Positions 6,841-16,181 of a stretch of DNA of 54,655 nucleotides are shown here, piece after piece (positions within the stretch are counted from its first letter, which is position 1; each line of letters begins with the position of its first letter). The DNA comes from JAVBNU01 sp031551265. GTDB taxonomy: Bacteria; Cyanobacteriota; Vampirovibrionia; Gastranaerophilales; Gastranaerophilaceae. The stretch covers positions 1 to 54,655 of the forward strand of contig JAVBNU010000038.1 of the NCBI GenBank assembly GCA_031551265.1, given 5' to 3'. The position numbers and the translations under genes were made by a program. The notes beneath the pieces were generated by a model. That model was given only the letters and a program-made list of their open reading frames with translations, made no database searches and had not been told where the DNA came from.

Positions 6841-8862
6841 ATGTTTGAAAGAAATAATAAAGGAACAATTGCAGGAGCGTTCACATTACTGTTAATATTT
6901 TGTTTGACGAATGTTGCCGGAGTGCAGGCATACAGTGATGGCCGTCCGACTTTGAGAGGCGCAGCTTCTACAAACGTTAAGCTTGAAGGTGAAGCGGTAT
7001 TTGCTCACAGCACGCAGCCCATAACGGTGAGTTTGCGCGAATCAGATGTTAAACAAGCAATCAGAATGTTTGCTGATAAAGCCGGTTTGAATGTTGTTTT
7101 CCACGAAAAAGTTAAAGGCAACATTACAATGGATTTAGTAAATGTACCTTTGGGTGACGCTATCCGTATGATAACTCAAATGGCTGAATTAACATATGTT
7201 GTTGATGGCGACACTGTATTGATTATGCCTAATGAAGACGCTAAAAAAATGGATGTCACAAAAAGACAACTTTCGGTGATTCCTCTAAAATATATTTATT
7301 CACAAAGTGCGGCGGATTTTTTAAATGCTAACGTATTTAAAAAAAGCAGACCCGGTCTGTCTAATTCTAGTATCGCAACCAGCAACCCTGTAAGAAATGA
7401 GTTAATATTACTTGGTACAGATGAAGATTTCAGAGTTGCACAAAAAATTCTTTCAAAAATAGATGTAAAACCCCTTATTTCGACATATAAAGTAAACCAT
7501 ACAACACCAAAAGAAATGGCTGCAATGCTTTGTACAACTTTATTTGGTATTGATGCAGAAAATAACAACACCGGCACAAACTCCGCATGGGAAGGAGATG
7601 TGAAACTAGGTGGTGCGTATAAAGCTTGTACCATTGATAAGCAAAATGTTAAAGGTAAAAATGCCGGCAACACTTCACAAATTGTTGATGCTAAAAACTT
7701 AAAAGAAGGTGAGCTGTACGACATTCAGGGTAACTCTATGACTATTTCATATCTACCTGGTATTGGTAATGTGCAGGTTGTAGGTGGTTCACCTGAGCAA
7801 ATTCAGCTGATAAGCGATTTTATTGCACATAATGACAGAAAACAACCTCAAGCTTATATCGAAATATCAATCGTTGAATTGAACGAGAGTGGCTCTAAAG
7901 AATTTTCTAATACCTGGAATATATATTCCAACTTCTTCACAGGTTCAATCGGTGGTGATGGTATAAAAACAGCCGAAAGCTATCCTATTTTTTGGAAAAG
8001 TGTAAACAACCTTACTGATTACTCTCACTTAAACTATGGTCCATTCCTCAGAGGGTTGGTTTTAGAAAACCCGTCTGATGTTACAAAGTATTATTCTGAC
8101 TACTCACAGTATTTGCATGATTATGATACTTATACAAATATTACGTTACCTGCCTGGAAAGAACAAGCAGCTAAGAGTGATACACCAAGTGCAATGCCTG
8201 AACCTCCTTCGTTCACGCCACCAAGTGTTGGCACACAGGCAGAAGCGTTCAGATACGGTCAACCTGCGGCTATAACACAAAGTTTGAATTATGTAGTACA
8301 AAACGGTAAAGGCCGCGTACTATCTAATCCTAAGATTGTTGTTACGAATGGCAAACAGTCCCTGATTGATCTGAGCTCTGACTATGTAAAATCAGTTCAA
8401 AGCCAAGTACTGCAAAATACGGGCTCACTTATGGGGACAACACAAAAAACTTATAATATTGCGAATGATAATGGTATGAAAATTCAAATAGTGCCGTTTA
8501 TCAGCCCTGATGGATATGTTTCATTGAATTTGAAACCTGAATATGCAACTGTTTCTGAAAGCTTGTATGCTCAGACTCCGACCGGGCCTGAGTTGGTAGC
8601 TACTCTTCTTAAAAGACGTAATTTGGAATTAAGCAACTTAAGAATAAAAGATGGTGAAACGCTGGTAATCGGTGGTTTAGTCCAAGAATACGAAGCAAAA
8701 ACAGTATCGAAAACGCCTCTCTTGGGTGACTTACCTGTTGTGGGTATGTTGTTCAGAAACTCTACTACAACCAACAACAAACAAGAGCTTGTTATTCTCA
8801 TTACGCCTCGTATTATCAAGGACAATGAAGATATAGTCGGGAATTCAGGAACCAATCTGTAA
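6841..8862 (+). CDS. Secretin of a type II secretion / type IV pilus system (GspD/PilQ-like)
   Basis: 673 aa with a signal peptide ending near VQA-YS (residue 30). An N0/STN-like domain (VSLRESDVKQAIRMFADKAGLNVVFHEKV) is followed by N-domains (YKVNHTTPKEMAAML). The C-terminal secretin core has GRVLSNPKIVVTNGKQ, KIQIVPFISPDGYVSLNLKPE, LRIKDGETLVIGGL, KTPLLGDLPVVGMLF and ELVILITPRII. It forms the outer-membrane ring for pilus or substrate passage. An insertion at about 400-460, rich in Tyr/Pro and interrupting the region before the core, is not typical. It starts 19 nt after the GspC-like gene with an AGGAGC site. Confidence 0.92.
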   Translation: MFERNNKGTIAGAFTLLLIFCLTNVAGVQAYSDGRPTLRGAASTNVKLEGEAVFAHSTQPITVSLRESDVKQAIRMFADKAGLNVVFHEKVKGNITMDLVNVPLGDAIRMITQMAELTYVVDGDTVLIMPNEDAKKMDVTKRQLSVIPLKYIYSQSAADFLNANVFKKSRPGLSNSSIATSNPVRNELILLGTDEDFRVAQKILSKIDVKPLISTYKVNHTTPKEMAAMLCTTLFGIDAENNNTGTNSAWEGDVKLGGAYKACTIDKQNVKGKNAGNTSQIVDAKNLKEGELYDIQGNSMTISYLPGIGNVQVVGGSPEQIQLISDFIAHNDRKQPQAYIEISIVELNESGSKEFSNTWNIYSNFFTGSIGGDGIKTAESYPIFWKSVNNLTDYSHLNYGPFLRGLVLENPSDVTKYYSDYSQYLHDYDTYTNITLPAWKEQAAKSDTPSAMPEPPSFTPPSVGTQAEAFRYGQPAAITQSLNYVVQNGKGRVLSNPKIVVTNGKQSLIDLSSDYVKSVQSQVLQNTGSLMGTTQKTYNIANDNGMKIQIVPFISPDGYVSLNLKPEYATVSESLYAQTPTGPELVATLLKRRNLELSNLRIKDGETLVIGGLVQEYEAKTVSKTPLLGDLPVVGMLFRNSTTTNNKQELVILITPRIIKDNEDIVGNSGTNL

Positions 8863-9000
8863 TATTACAGTTGTAACATTACGTAATATTATGCCTGTAA
8901 TATCTAACAAATAAATATGTTTAAGGTAATATGTTAATGTAAATATCGTATTTATCATTGATACTATTACATGTCACTACACCTATAATGAAGTAAACCA

Positions 9001-11253
9001 ATGTCTAGTAACGTTTTACCAAAATTAAAAAACAAAATAAATGAAGAAATAGCGCAAGTTTTTAGCCTTGCAGAATTGACTCGGTTTCATTTTGTGCCAC
9101 TTGATAAACAAAACGGTTCGCTGTATATCGTTGTAACAGATAACTTTTTCGCGGGTAATGCAATGCCGTTTATTGAGTCCAAAGTTCAAATGCCTGTTAA
9201 AACAATAGCTGTTTCTCAAGCCGAATATAAGGATTTATTTTCTTATTACACAGGCAAATATTGCTCTCAGATTGAAACCATAACAAGAAAAGAAAAAGAC
9301 GAGAGCGCTAATGTTAGTGTAAGCTCTCTTGGCAACAGAATTGGTGATATATTACTTGCTAAAAATCTTATTACAAAAGAACAACTAAGTGTTGCTATCA
9401 AAAATGCCCAAATGCAAAATAAATTGCTCGGGGATGTTTTGGTTGCTGATGGTACGGTTTCAGGAAATCAATTGAAGGAAATTCTGGCTGAACAAAGCGC
9501 CAAACAAAGCGCCGCACCCGCAGAGGGTCAGCCTAAAAAACGTGTTGGTGATTTGCTTGTTGAACAGGGATTAATCACTGAAGAACAGTTGCAAATGGCA
9601 TTACAAGAATCCAAAACTAGCAAAGAGCCTATAGGTTCTGTTCTTGTTAAGCTTGGTTTTATTGCGATTGAAAAATTAAAAGACGTGCTGGCAACTCAGC
9701 AAGGAACTGAGGTTTTAGCATCTTCTGATTTGAAGCTTGACCCAAAATTGCTCAAATCACTACCTGAAGATTTTATCAGAGCACATAAAGTTTTGCCTAT
9801 ACGCAGTAACGGACAAATCTTTGTTGTGGGTATGGTTGATCCTAATAATAAACGTGTTTTGAACGATATTATTTACTTAACCGGGCAAAAAGTTCGTGCA
9901 ATGATTATCACGCACATTGAGTTTGAATCGTGTTTGCAAACTTATTACAGCAAATCAACGAGTGAAACCAATGAAATAATGCGCAAGATGAAAAAAGAGA
10001 CTTCTGAGGTTGAGTATGAAGAATCTTTATTTGAGCAGGTTGAGCGTGAGCTTCAAGATGAGAGCGGGATTGTTGCAAAATTTGCGAATAAAATCATTAC
10101 AGACGCGATTGATATCAAAGCGAGTGACATCCACATTGAGCCACGATTAACACACTATGTTGTGCGTTATAGAACAGACGGTATTTTAAGAGAGATGTTC
10201 CAGCTGCCTGAGAGAACAGAGCAATCGATAATTACCCGTTTCAAGGTATTATCGAGAATGAATATTGCAGAGCACAGAAGAGCACAGGATGGTACGTTTA
10301 CATTGAAATACGGTGGCAAAGAGTTTGACTTCCGTATTAATACGCTGCCGGTTGCCGGAAAAGAAAAGATGGTAATCCGTATCCTAGCGCCAGCAGTGAG
10401 TTTGAATGCTGCTGATAAAGACATAAAATTGGTTGGTGGTACTGCTGAAGATTTGGTGAAAATTAAGAAGATGACAGCGACACCAAACGGCATTATTCTG
10501 GCTACAGGTCCTACAGGTAGTGGTAAAACAACGACTTTGTACTCTATATTGAAATCTTTGAATGATGAAAAAGTCAATATCACAACAATTGAGGATCCTG
10601 TCGAGATTAAGATTGATGGTATTAACCAATCTCAAATTAACGCTAAAGCTGGTATTACGTTTGCATCTTGTATGCGCGCAATTTTGAGACAAGACCCTGA
10701 CATTATATTAGTTGGTGAGATTCGTGACTACGAAACACTTGAAACTGCTATTGCAGCGTCGTTAACAGGTCACTTAGTATTAAGTACAGTCCACACAAAC
10801 TCTGCTGCCGCAACGGTTTCACGTTTAATTGAGATGGGTGCAAAAGAATATCTTGTTGCTTCAACTCTTACGGGTATTATCGCTCAACGTCTGGTTAGAC
10901 GTTTATGTCCTCTTTGCAAGGTAAAAGTTTTGCCAACCGAGGAAGAGGCACGCAGCGTTATTCTTGGCGAGGAAGAAGTACAAAAATTCATGAAACAAGA
11001 TATATACAAGCCGGGTGGGTGCGTAAAATGTAACTTTGACGGTTACGCAGGTCGTTTGGGCGTGTATGAAATACTTTTAATGAACAAAGAGTTAAAAAAA
11101 TTAATTGCTAATGGCGTGCATGATATCCAAATCGAGGAAGCTGCTATTAGTATGGGTATGAAAACTTTACAACAATCGTGTTTGAGCCATATTATACGCG
11201 GGGAAACTGCCATTTCTGAATATATCCGTGTATTAGGTCCGGTACAAGATTAG
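9001..11253 (+). CDS. Type II secretion / type IV pilus assembly ATPase with two MshEN domains (GspE/PilB-like)
   Basis: 750 aa, long for the family because of tandem MshEN domains. After about 100 N-terminal residues come four 24-residue motifs in two pairs, each pair separated by exactly 5 residues: RIGDILL...IKNA / LLGDVLV...LAEQ from residue 112, and RVGDLLV...LQES / PIGSVLV...LATQ from residue 179. MshEN pairs bind c-di-GMP in known family members. The hexameric ATPase follows: GPTGSGKTTT near residue 503, Walker B ILVGEIRDYET, the His box STVHTNSA, and a zinc site with CPLC near 636 and CVKC near 674. It powers pilus extension or secretion. The TATAAT at 8984-8989 leaves only a very short leader and there is no clear Shine-Dalgarno. 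Confidence 0.93.
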   Translation: MSSNVLPKLKNKINEEIAQVFSLAELTRFHFVPLDKQNGSLYIVVTDNFFAGNAMPFIESKVQMPVKTIAVSQAEYKDLFSYYTGKYCSQIETITRKEKDESANVSVSSLGNRIGDILLAKNLITKEQLSVAIKNAQMQNKLLGDVLVADGTVSGNQLKEILAEQSAKQSAAPAEGQPKKRVGDLLVEQGLITEEQLQMALQESKTSKEPIGSVLVKLGFIAIEKLKDVLATQQGTEVLASSDLKLDPKLLKSLPEDFIRAHKVLPIRSNGQIFVVGMVDPNNKRVLNDIIYLTGQKVRAMIITHIEFESCLQTYYSKSTSETNEIMRKMKKETSEVEYEESLFEQVERELQDESGIVAKFANKIITDAIDIKASDIHIEPRLTHYVVRYRTDGILREMFQLPERTEQSIITRFKVLSRMNIAEHRRAQDGTFTLKYGGKEFDFRINTLPVAGKEKMVIRILAPAVSLNAADKDIKLVGGTAEDLVKIKKMTATPNGIILATGPTGSGKTTTLYSILKSLNDEKVNITTIEDPVEIKIDGINQSQINAKAGITFASCMRAILRQDPDIILVGEIRDYETLETAIAASLTGHLVLSTVHTNSAAATVSRLIEMGAKEYLVASTLTGIIAQRLVRRLCPLCKVKVLPTEEEARSVILGEEEVQKFMKQDIYKPGGCVKCNFDGYAGRLGVYEILLMNKELKKLIANGVHDIQIEEAAISMGMKTLQQSCLSHIIRGETAISEYIRVLGPVQD

Positions 11254-11264
11254 CGAGGGATTTG

Positions 11265-12458
11265 ATGGGGTTTTATAATTACGTAGCAAATAAAAAAGGT
11301 AGTAAAGAAAAAGCAAAGGGCAACATTGAGGCGAAAAGCCAACGTGAGGCTCTGATTAAGGTGAAATCCCTTGGCTATACTAATGTAAGACTACAGCCCG
11401 CAAAAGGACCAGCTCAGACCAAGCTCAGTTCGCTGTCACTCACTGAAAAAATCGACTTTACTCAAACTTTTCAGACTTTAAACGCAGCGGGTGTACCGAT
11501 CATTGAAAGCTTAATTTTTATTAGTAATGACGCAACTTCTGCACGTGTGCGCACAATGGCGCAGACCGTCAGACAAGAAATTCTTGAGGGTGGCACTTTC
11601 GCAGGTACAGTTGCTAAATATCCTCAAGTTTTTGACAAAATTTATGCCGGTCTTGTAAAAGCCGGTGAAGATTCAGGGGAAATGGACAAAACCCTTGGCA
11701 GGTTGTCGGATTTGTTGAAAAAACAATCTGCAACAAAAGGCAAAGTAATCAGTGCTCTGTTATATCCTGTATTCGTTATGGTTTTGGCAGTTGTAATCGT
11801 TTTAGTTATGGTTATTTTCGTTTTTCCAAAATTCGCTGAAACTTTTGCGCAAACCGGCCGTGAGCTTCCACCTATAACACAAATGTGTATTTCTTTAGGT
11901 GAAAGTATTATTAAATATTGGTACGTATACATTGCGGTTACCGTGGGTTCGGTCTTTTTAATGCTTAAATCTGTTTCCTGGCCGCCATCAAGAGCTATTA
12001 TTGATAAAGCGGCACTTAAAGTTCCGTTAATTAATAACCTAATACTTAAATCTAATTTTTCGAATTTCTTGACGGTTCTGTTAGTTGCATACAACGCTGG
12101 TATACCGATTGTAGACTGTATATATTTATCAAACTTAACACTAACTAACGGCGTCTTGCGTGACGCATTAAATAAAGCAAACCTGAAGGTTCAACAGGGT
12201 GCTCAGCTCTCAACAGCGTTGAAAGCGGCAAATGTTGTTCCCAAAATGGTAATATTTATGATTTCAACAGGTGAGCAGTCAGGTCGTTTGAGCGAGCTGC
12301 TTGAAAATTCGGTTTATTTTATCGACCAGGAATTAGACAAAGCCGTTGATATTATGACAAAGATGATGGAGCCATTACTGATTGTTGTAATTGGTGTTAT
12401 CGTACTATTTATGGCATTAGCGTTCTACCTGCCGTTGTTCGGGCTATCACAACAATAG
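11265..12458 (+). CDS. Type II secretion / type IV pilus platform protein (GspF/PilC)
   Basis: 397 aa polytopic inner-membrane protein with two T2SF domains. The first has IDFTQTFQTLNAAGVPIIESL with FDKIYAGLVKAGEDSGEMDKTL. The second has NFLTVLLVAYNAGIPIVDCI with VPKMVIFMISTGEQSGRLSELL. Three membrane helices lie between and after these domains. It is the platform that the GspE ATPase rotates or pushes during pilin assembly. A TTG three bases upstream is possible, but the ATG at 11265 fits the GAGGGA site (11255-11260) better. It lies 11 nt after gspE, so the two are surely co-transcribed. The operon lacks pilin and prepilin peptidase genes in this window. Confidence 0.93.
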   Translation: MGFYNYVANKKGSKEKAKGNIEAKSQREALIKVKSLGYTNVRLQPAKGPAQTKLSSLSLTEKIDFTQTFQTLNAAGVPIIESLIFISNDATSARVRTMAQTVRQEILEGGTFAGTVAKYPQVFDKIYAGLVKAGEDSGEMDKTLGRLSDLLKKQSATKGKVISALLYPVFVMVLAVVIVLVMVIFVFPKFAETFAQTGRELPPITQMCISLGESIIKYWYVYIAVTVGSVFLMLKSVSWPPSRAIIDKAALKVPLINNLILKSNFSNFLTVLLVAYNAGIPIVDCIYLSNLTLTNGVLRDALNKANLKVQQGAQLSTALKAANVVPKMVIFMISTGEQSGRLSELLENSVYFIDQELDKAVDIMTKMMEPLLIVVIGVIVLFMALAFYLPLFGLSQQ

Positions 12459-12482
12459 AAACACAAATAAGGGAATAAGATA

Positions 12483-12773
12483 ATGGGTAATGAAGAATTT
12501 ACGGAAAATGAATTTGTCTCAGGTCTTTGGTCGGAGAAGGTTTTGATTGTAACAAAAGACTATGAGATACAAGGCTACGTGTATATGCCCAAGATAGGGA
12601 AGCAAAACAGAATTTTGTCTGATATATTAAACAGCAGTAAACGCTTCGTTGCGATCAAAGATTGTGAAATTACCTATCGTAGTCAGCCAAACCGTAGAAA
12701 CGAATTCCATGATTTTGTGCAAATAAATTTATATTCAATCATAATGTTGCGACCTATAAAAGAAGAAGACTAA
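12483..12773 (+). CDS. Small conserved protein of unknown function after the pilus operon
   Basis: 96 aa, soluble, mixed alpha/beta. VLIVTKDYEIQGYVYMPK reads as two beta strands, followed by RILSDILNSSKRFVAIKDCEI and a C-terminal strand INLYSIIMLRPI. The pattern (strand-turn-strand, then LSDxLN, then a strand) resembles a small beta-rich domain family of unknown function found in bacteria, possibly DUF6812. This is from memory and uncertain. It lies 24 nt after the platform gene and 3 nt before cdd, with a GGGAATAAG ribosome site. Its position suggests co-transcription with the pilus genes, but nothing ties it to them functionally. Confidence 0.7.
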   Translation: MGNEEFTENEFVSGLWSEKVLIVTKDYEIQGYVYMPKIGKQNRILSDILNSSKRFVAIKDCEITYRSQPNRRNEFHDFVQINLYSIIMLRPIKEED

Positions 12774-12776
12774 AAA

Positions 12777-13193
12777 ATGACACTAACAAAAGAAGAAGAA
12801 TACAAATGGCTTTTAGATCAGGCGCGTTCGGTTGCCCACAATGCTTATGCACCATATTCTAATTTTCATGTTGGTGCTTGTGTTTTATATGAAAATGGCG
12901 ACTATTTTTTAGGTTGCAATGTTGAGAATGTGAGCTACGGGCTTTCTCTTTGTGCTGAGCGCAATGCCCTTGGTACAGCCATCACAGCCGGTGAAAAATG
13001 TAATATTCGCTCAATTACGATTGTAAGTCTTGAAAATAAGCTCTGCATGCCATGTGGCGCGTGTCGTCAATGGATTTATGAATTTGCAAGGCTAAACAAA
13101 CAAAATATTGATATTATTTTAGAAGGTGAGGATGGACAAGCCGTTGTCTATACTATTGACGACCTTCTGCCAAATGCCTTCGAAATTAGGTAG
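12777..13193 (+). CDS. cdd: Cytidine deaminase
   Basis: 138 aa, the typical length of the homotetrameric zinc cytidine deaminase that makes uridine from cytidine in pyrimidine salvage. Zinc ligands and catalytic Glu are clear: C59-A-E61 (CAERNAL) and P-C93-G-A-C96 (PCGACRQ). The N-terminal AYAPYSNFHVGA and the NVENVSYGLS substrate loop are intact. It starts 3 nt after the preceding small gene, whose last codons carry the AGAAGAAGA ribosome site. It is the last gene of this transcription unit before the uvrB promoter. Confidence 0.95.
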   Translation: MTLTKEEEYKWLLDQARSVAHNAYAPYSNFHVGACVLYENGDYFLGCNVENVSYGLSLCAERNALGTAITAGEKCNIRSITIVSLENKLCMPCGACRQWIYEFARLNKQNIDIILEGEDGQAVVYTIDDLLPNAFEIR

Positions 13194-13218
13194 ACTTTAG
13201 CAGCTTTATTTAATTGTG

Positions 13219-13233
13219 TGCTAAAATTTTATT
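13219..13233 (+). promoter_or_regulatory. uvrB promoter, extended -10, predicted leaderless
   Basis: TGC-TAAAAT (13219-13227) is an extended -10 element, with 6 nt to the ATG at 13234. The start of transcription would coincide with the start codon. A dyad TTTAGCA (13196-13202) / TGCTAAA (13219-13225) overlaps the -10 box and could be an operator. Confidence 0.5.
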
Positions 13234-15219
13234 ATGTCTAAGAGGTTTAAAGTACATTCAAAATACAGTCCTGCGGGCGACCAGCCACAGGCAATAAAGT
13301 CGCTTGTTCAAGGAATAGAAAAAGGGCTGGATAGCCAAACTTTGCTTGGGATTACAGGTTCAGGAAAAACTTACACAATTGCGAACGTGATTGAAAAAGT
13401 TCAGATGCCTACTCTCATTATTGCGCATAATAAAACACTTGCAGCACAGTTATACAATGAGTTTCGTGAGCTTTTCCCCGACAATGCAGTTGAATATTTT
13501 ATCAGCTATTATGATTTTTATCAGCCTGAGGCATACATCCCGAGAACTGATACTTATATCGAAAAATCGGCGACTATAAACGACGAGATTGACCGCCTGC
13601 GCCATAACACGACGCGCAGTTTGTACGAACGTGATGATGTAATTGTAATCGCTTCTGTAAGCTGTATTTATGGCTTAGGATTGCCCGAAAACTACTTTAG
13701 AGGTTCGATTGATTTAGAGGAAGGCGGGACAATAAACCGTCAAGAGCTTTTGTCATTGCTTGTTAAAGCCCGATACACACGCAACGACCTTGAGCTAAAA
13801 CGCGGTACTTTTCGCGCTCGTGGTGATGTGGTCGAGGTTATGCCAAGTTATGAAAAGGTAATAACGCGCATAAGTTTGTTCGGCGACGAAATAGAAAAAA
13901 TTAGCAGGGTTGATCAGGTAACGGGTGAAATCCTTGAAGTACCCAAAAAAACTGTCATTTTCCCTGCCGTGCATTATTTATCTTATGATGAAAATTTAGA
14001 AGAGACGATTAAAATCATAAGAATGGAACTCAGCACTCGATTGAGCGAGCTTAATGCGCAAAATAAACTGGTCGAGGCTCAACGCCTCGACCAGCGTGTT
14101 AACTATGACATTGAAATGATTAAGGAAATGGGCTATTGTAGCGGGATTGAGAATTATTCACGTATAATTGAGCGCCGCCCGCCGGGAAGCTCGCCATCTA
14201 CGCTTTTAGAGTACTTTAAGAAAGATTTTTTAGTTGTCGTTGATGAGTCACATGTAACTCTGCCACAGCTTAAAGGAATGTACCACGGCGATCAGGCGCG
14301 TAAAAATACTCTTATAGACTATGGGTTCAGATTACCATCTGCAAAGGATAATCGCCCGTTGAAAAATGAGGAATTTTTTGAGCGTGTCGGGCAAAAAATA
14401 TATGTTTCGGCAACACCTGCCGAGTTTGAGCGTAAGTCGTCTGAAAATCATGTTGAGCAAATCATCCGCCCGACGGGGCTTTTGGATCCTGAAATTTCCG
14501 TGCGCAAAACCGAGTATCAGATTGACGATCTAATCAGCGAAATCAATGCCACAATCGAAAAAGGCCATCGAGCAATGATTACGACCCTGACAAAAAAGAT
14601 GGCTGAGGATTTGTCACAATATATGATTCAAGCCGGGATTAAGGCGAATTATCTGCACAGTGAGATTCAATCGCTTGAGCGCGTCGAAATATTGCGTGAT
14701 TTGCGTTTGGGAACTTTTGATGTGTTGATTGGTGTAAATTTACTTCGTGAAGGCTTGGATATCCCTGAGGTTGCGCTTGTCGCTATTATGGACGCAGACA
14801 AGGAAGGTTTTCTGCGCTCAGAGACGAGTTTGATTCAGACAATCGGTCGCGCCGCGCGTAATTCATACGCAAAAGTTATAATGTATGCCGATAAAATCAC
14901 TGACAGTATGCAAAAAGCGATTGATGAAACCGCACGCAGACGCGCAGTACAAATTGAGCACAATCGCAAATACGGCATTGTACCCCAAACAATCAAAAAG
15001 CCGATTGAGAACAATCTGCTGCAGCTCGTTGCTTCGTACCGCGATATTGAAGATATTATCGCCGAGGAAATGGTCGAAATGAACATTGATAAGAAAGATT
15101 TGCCAAAACTTATTGATAAGCTCGAAAAACAAATGCACAAATCAGCAAAACTGCTTGACTTTGAGCGCGCGTCTCAAATTCGTGACCAACTCAAAAAATT
15201 ACGCGAAATGGTGAAATAA
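13234..15219 (+). CDS. uvrB: Excinuclease ABC subunit B
   Basis: 661 aa, full length. UvrB is the damage-verifying helicase of nucleotide excision repair, loaded by UvrA and partner of the UvrC nuclease. Walker A GITGSGKTYT is at residues 39-48. The beta-hairpin region YYDFYQPEAYIPRTDTYIEK follows. Later come DESHVTLPQLKGMY, helicase motifs V/VI (GVNLLREGLDIPEVALVAI, QTIGRAARN), and the C-terminal UVR motif (KLEKQMHKSAKLLDFERASQ). It has no Shine-Dalgarno and a -10 box 6 nt upstream. The HigBA-like pair follows on the opposite strand. Confidence 0.97.
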   Translation: MSKRFKVHSKYSPAGDQPQAIKSLVQGIEKGLDSQTLLGITGSGKTYTIANVIEKVQMPTLIIAHNKTLAAQLYNEFRELFPDNAVEYFISYYDFYQPEAYIPRTDTYIEKSATINDEIDRLRHNTTRSLYERDDVIVIASVSCIYGLGLPENYFRGSIDLEEGGTINRQELLSLLVKARYTRNDLELKRGTFRARGDVVEVMPSYEKVITRISLFGDEIEKISRVDQVTGEILEVPKKTVIFPAVHYLSYDENLEETIKIIRMELSTRLSELNAQNKLVEAQRLDQRVNYDIEMIKEMGYCSGIENYSRIIERRPPGSSPSTLLEYFKKDFLVVVDESHVTLPQLKGMYHGDQARKNTLIDYGFRLPSAKDNRPLKNEEFFERVGQKIYVSATPAEFERKSSENHVEQIIRPTGLLDPEISVRKTEYQIDDLISEINATIEKGHRAMITTLTKKMAEDLSQYMIQAGIKANYLHSEIQSLERVEILRDLRLGTFDVLIGVNLLREGLDIPEVALVAIMDADKEGFLRSETSLIQTIGRAARNSYAKVIMYADKITDSMQKAIDETARRRAVQIEHNRKYGIVPQTIKKPIENNLLQLVASYRDIEDIIAEEMVEMNIDKKDLPKLIDKLEKQMHKSAKLLDFERASQIRDQLKKLREMVK

Positions 15220-15252
15220 ATGCTCGGTGAAACCCGCTCCTCCTAGTACAAC

Positions 15253-15567
15253 TTATGCAGATTTTAAATCAATACTTAGAGTATAGCCTAATCCATCAAG
15301 TATTTTAGAAATTGTTTGCAGTGATGGAGCTTTTGTTTTTCCATGTAAAATATCAACAAGGTTAGCCCTGTGCATGCCAATTCCCTCAGCAAATTGCTTA
15401 ACTGTAGTTCTGGCTTTAATAATTTGTTCCAATGCACGATAAAAAGCGCCATAGTCGCCATCTTCAATATACTCTAAAATACTTTCTTTCAGATAAGCTT
15501 GTTGAAATTCAGTATCTTTTAATCGTTCATTTAAATATTTTTCATGGTTTATTGTCATTGTTATCAC
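15253..15567 (-). CDS. higA: HigA-like XRE antitoxin
   Basis: 104 aa. The C-terminal half is a helix-turn-helix of the probable addiction-module antidote type (VKQFAEGIGMHRANLVDILHGKTKAPSLQTISKILDGLGYTLSI). The N-terminal half is an acidic helical part (KDTEFQQAYLKESILEYIEDGDYGAF). It is expected to neutralise the toxin encoded just upstream and to repress the shared promoter through the palindrome at 15897-15924. Its first codons overlap the toxin end by 26 nt, so translation is coupled. Toxin-first gene order is the HigBA arrangement. Confidence 0.85.
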   Translation of the reverse strand: MITMTINHEKYLNERLKDTEFQQAYLKESILEYIEDGDYGAFYRALEQIIKARTTVKQFAEGIGMHRANLVDILHGKTKAPSLQTISKILDGLGYTLSIDLKSA

Positions 15568-15883
15568 TCCTGGTTAAATAGTCTTCAAGATATTTATTCG
15601 CTTTTTTTATGGTTCTTGTTTGTTCTGATTTATCACTACCTGCAACAATCAGGATAATCACCTTATCAAGCTCTTTATAGTAAATTCTATATCCTTTGCC
15701 AAAATGTAGACGCAATTCACATAATTTACTATTTTCCAAATGTTTCCAGTCACCTTTGTTGCCTTCAACCAAGCGATCTAATCTTGTAAAGACCTTGGCT
15801 TGATAGATTGTGCTTAAGTCCTCTAGCCATTCGGTAAAAGGACATTTTTCATCTATTGTTGTGTAGTATTCAATATGCTTCAT
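15542..15883 (-). CDS. higB: HigB/RelE-superfamily toxin (phage Gp49-like)
   Basis: 113 aa of the addiction-module killer family in the RelE/ParE fold. Diagnostic stretches are CPFTEWLEDLSTIYQAKVFTRLDRL, CELRLHFGKGYRIYYKELDKVIILIVAGSDKSEQTRTIKKA and a basic C-terminal end. Family members cleave mRNA at the ribosome. A weak AATAAAT precedes the ATG, and the -10 box ends 15 nt upstream. First gene of the pair; it overlaps the antitoxin by 26 nt. The module sits downstream of uvrB on the opposite strand, next to a small orphan gene. Confidence 0.85.
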   Translation of the reverse strand: MKHIEYYTTIDEKCPFTEWLEDLSTIYQAKVFTRLDRLVEGNKGDWKHLENSKLCELRLHFGKGYRIYYKELDKVIILIVAGSDKSEQTRTIKKANKYLEDYLTRSDNNDNKP

Positions 15884-15896
15884 TTATTTACCTATT

Positions 15897-15928
15897 TTTA
15901 GTGTAGCAAATTTACTACACTAAATCAA
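15897..15928 (-). promoter_or_regulatory. Promoter and palindromic operator of the HigBA-like module
   Basis: A 28-bp near-perfect palindrome covers 15897-15924: TTTAGTGTAG, 8-nt centre, CTACACTAAA. Read on the minus strand, TTGATT (15928-15923), a 17-nt spacer and TACACT (15904-15899) form a promoter whose -10 box lies inside the palindrome. Antitoxin binding would block RNA polymerase directly. Confidence 0.75.
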
Positions 15929-15932
15929 GAGG

Positions 15933-16124
15933 TCATTTTTCAATAATACTAGCAATTTTTGATAATTTATTTTGCACAATTTCAAGAATTTCAGCAATAC
16001 CGACATGGTTTTCATATGTGTATCCTAACAATATACCAATTAATTCCTCAGCTGCTCCTATTTCACATTCTATGTCCAAAAGTTTTTTCATTATGTTTAA
16101 ACATTGAATATCTGGTTTCTTCAT
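15933..16124 (-). CDS. Small helical protein of unknown function (family A)
   Basis: 63 aa, predicted all-alpha, acidic. The core LLDIECEIGAAEELIGILLG with ENHVGIAEILEIVQNKL is shared with the 67-aa protein at 32878-33081 (about 60 percent identity by eye), so the window carries two diverged copies. The heptad-like spacing of Ile/Leu suggests a helical hairpin that dimerises. Its stop lies 8 nt upstream of the HigBA operator, so it is a separate upstream gene on the same strand. A GGAGC site precedes the ATG. No function is known to me. Confidence 0.7.
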   Translation of the reverse strand: MKKPDIQCLNIMKKLLDIECEIGAAEELIGILLGYTYENHVGIAEILEIVQNKLSKIASIIEK

Positions 16125-16181
16125 TGATGCTCCTTTTATTTCATAACTATATAATTATATAGAATTTATCTACTCCAACTA

